Under the pieces are notes generated by a model. That model was not told the origin of the DNA, did not search any database, and worked only from the letters and a program-made list of their open reading frames with translations. A program made the translations under genes and the position numbers. Source: Corynebacterium accolens (GTDB taxonomy: Bacteria; Actinomycetota; Actinomycetes; Mycobacteriales; Mycobacteriaceae). From it: a DNA stretch of 7,813 bases. The stretch is taken from assembly GCF_030515985.1 (NCBI RefSeq), contig NZ_CP100376.1, positions 1,326,330 to 1,334,142 of the forward strand, given 5' to 3'. Positions 7,428 through 7,813 of this stretch are shown here, piece by piece. Every line of letters begins with the position of its first letter. The stretch's first letter is position 1.

Positions 7428-7430
7428 AAC
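7409..7430 (+). promoter_or_regulatory. Possible promoter -10 boxes of the channel gene (weak)
   Basis: GATAAT at 7409-7414 and TATAAC at 7425-7430 each resemble the corynebacterial TAnAnT -10 element and would place transcription starts 35 to 55 bases before the GTG at 7472. Neither has a convincing -35 box at normal distance, though corynebacterial -35 elements are often poor. The first lies in the loop of the inverted repeat and the second overlaps its right arm, so a protein bound to the repeat would block them. This is a weak call from short matches. Confidence 0.25.
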
Positions 7431-7454
7431 CGGCGGAATCAAAAATCGATCCAG

Positions 7455-7463
7455 AAAAGAAGG
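7455..7463 (+). promoter_or_regulatory. Ribosome binding site of the channel gene
   Basis: The purine run AAAAGAAGG ends eight bases before the GTG at 7472. It is the only such run in the region and supports this GTG over any downstream start in the same frame. Confidence 0.5.
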
Positions 7464-7471
7464 CTGGGCCA

Positions 7472-7813
7472 GTGGCCAAAAAACATGCGAAGGTGTTCAA
7501 AGGGCGTATTAAACAGCGCTTTTTGCCGCAGGTCGAGTTGTCCTCGCAACCTGATCACGCGCTCCTTGATGTCATCACTGTGCCCAAGGATCAAAATGCC
7601 AGCCCGTGGCGCCAGTTGGCTAAACGCGCGCTGTGGGCATTCGGCATCCTCATCTTTGTCACCGTCGTGGTGTACTTAGACGGCGGGGGCTATAGCGAGG
7701 ACATGTCGCTTTTGGATTCCTCCTACTATGCCGCCGTCACGCTGACCACCGTGGGGTATGGCGATATCGTTCCGGTCACGGAGCAATCGCGGTTTATCAA
7801 CCTCGTACTTATT
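7472..7813 (+). CDS. cglK: Two-TM potassium channel, CglK-like, N-terminal part (3' end outside window)
   Basis: The frame starts at GTG and runs 114 codons to the window edge without a stop. A basic, soluble N terminus (K3, K4, K7, K10, R12, K14, R16) is followed by a first membrane helix at about 52-69 (rich in L, F, V, I), a short outer loop, a pore helix at about 80-91 and the selectivity filter TTVGYGD at 92-98, which is diagnostic for K+ channels. A second helix begins near 107. In C. glutamicum the channel CglK lies in this gene neighbourhood by recollection and is needed for K+ uptake and growth at acid pH; mycobacterial Rv3200c sits at the same place after adnB. Such proteins carry a cytoplasmic RCK (TrkA-N) gating domain after the second helix, which would be beyond the window. 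The channel call is near certain; the symbol rests on context. Confidence 0.88.
   Translation, partial: MAKKHAKVFKGRIKQRFLPQVELSSQPDHALLDVITVPKDQNASPWRQLAKRALWAFGILIFVTVVVYLDGGGYSEDMSLLDSSYYAAVTLTTVGYGDIVPVTEQSRFINLVLI

Larger units (their letters stand above)
7373..7471 (+). other. Intergenic gap between adnB and the channel gene
   Basis: This is the only gap in the window longer than ten bases. It holds the inverted repeat at 7380-7427, weak -10-like boxes and the ribosome binding site of the channel gene. No T-run follows the repeat, so it does not look like an intrinsic terminator. No RNA gene or known riboswitch was recognised. Confidence 0.6.

Overview
The window reads as a stretch of chromosome from a GC-rich actinomycete, most likely a Corynebacterium. 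The evidence is the strong G/C bias at third codon positions and the presence of an adnA-adnB pair, which is known as an actinomycete signature. The conserved neighbours also fit: a DUF3152-type protein and a TIGR02569-type protein upstream, and an ion-channel gene downstream, resembling the mycobacterial Rv3207c-Rv3205c/Rv3202c-Rv3200c region with genes missing in between. The species cannot be told from this sequence. All five genes are on the + strand.

Layout: (1) 1-261, the C-terminal end of a DUF3152-type zinc-metalloprotease-like protein, cut by the left edge. (2) 272-1060, a complete TIGR02569-family protein of unknown role with a phosphotransferase-like look, starting 10 bases after the previous stop. 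(3) 1057-4200, adnA, starting with GTG inside the GTGA overlap with gene 2. (4) 4193-7372, adnB, overlapping adnA by 8 bases. (5) A 99-base gap (7373-7471) with an inverted repeat and weak promoter-like boxes. (6) 7472-7813, the N-terminal part of a two-TM potassium channel (CglK-like), cut by the right edge.

Functionally the window is dominated by AdnAB, the heterodimeric motor-nuclease that unwinds and resects DNA double-strand-break ends. AdnB has a complete set of superfamily 1 helicase motifs and a RecB-type nuclease. AdnA has an intact nuclease and four cysteines placed as in an iron-sulfur cluster, but its motor is visibly degraded: the Walker A lysine is valine, motif II reads DDAQ, motif V is altered, and the segment after motif IV is about 35 residues shorter than in AdnB. 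This fits the published division of labour in mycobacterial AdnAB, where AdnB's ATPase drives the enzyme and AdnA's matters little, and suggests this lineage has gone further by losing AdnA's ATP site.

The TIGR02569 protein is tied to adnA by overlapping stop and start codons and appears to have lost the catalytic Asp of a kinase-like loop. I see no RNA gene, insertion sequence, CRISPR array or sign of recent transfer. No wholly new system is evident; the points of interest are the degenerate AdnA motor, the coupled TIGR02569 protein and the dyad in front of the channel gene.
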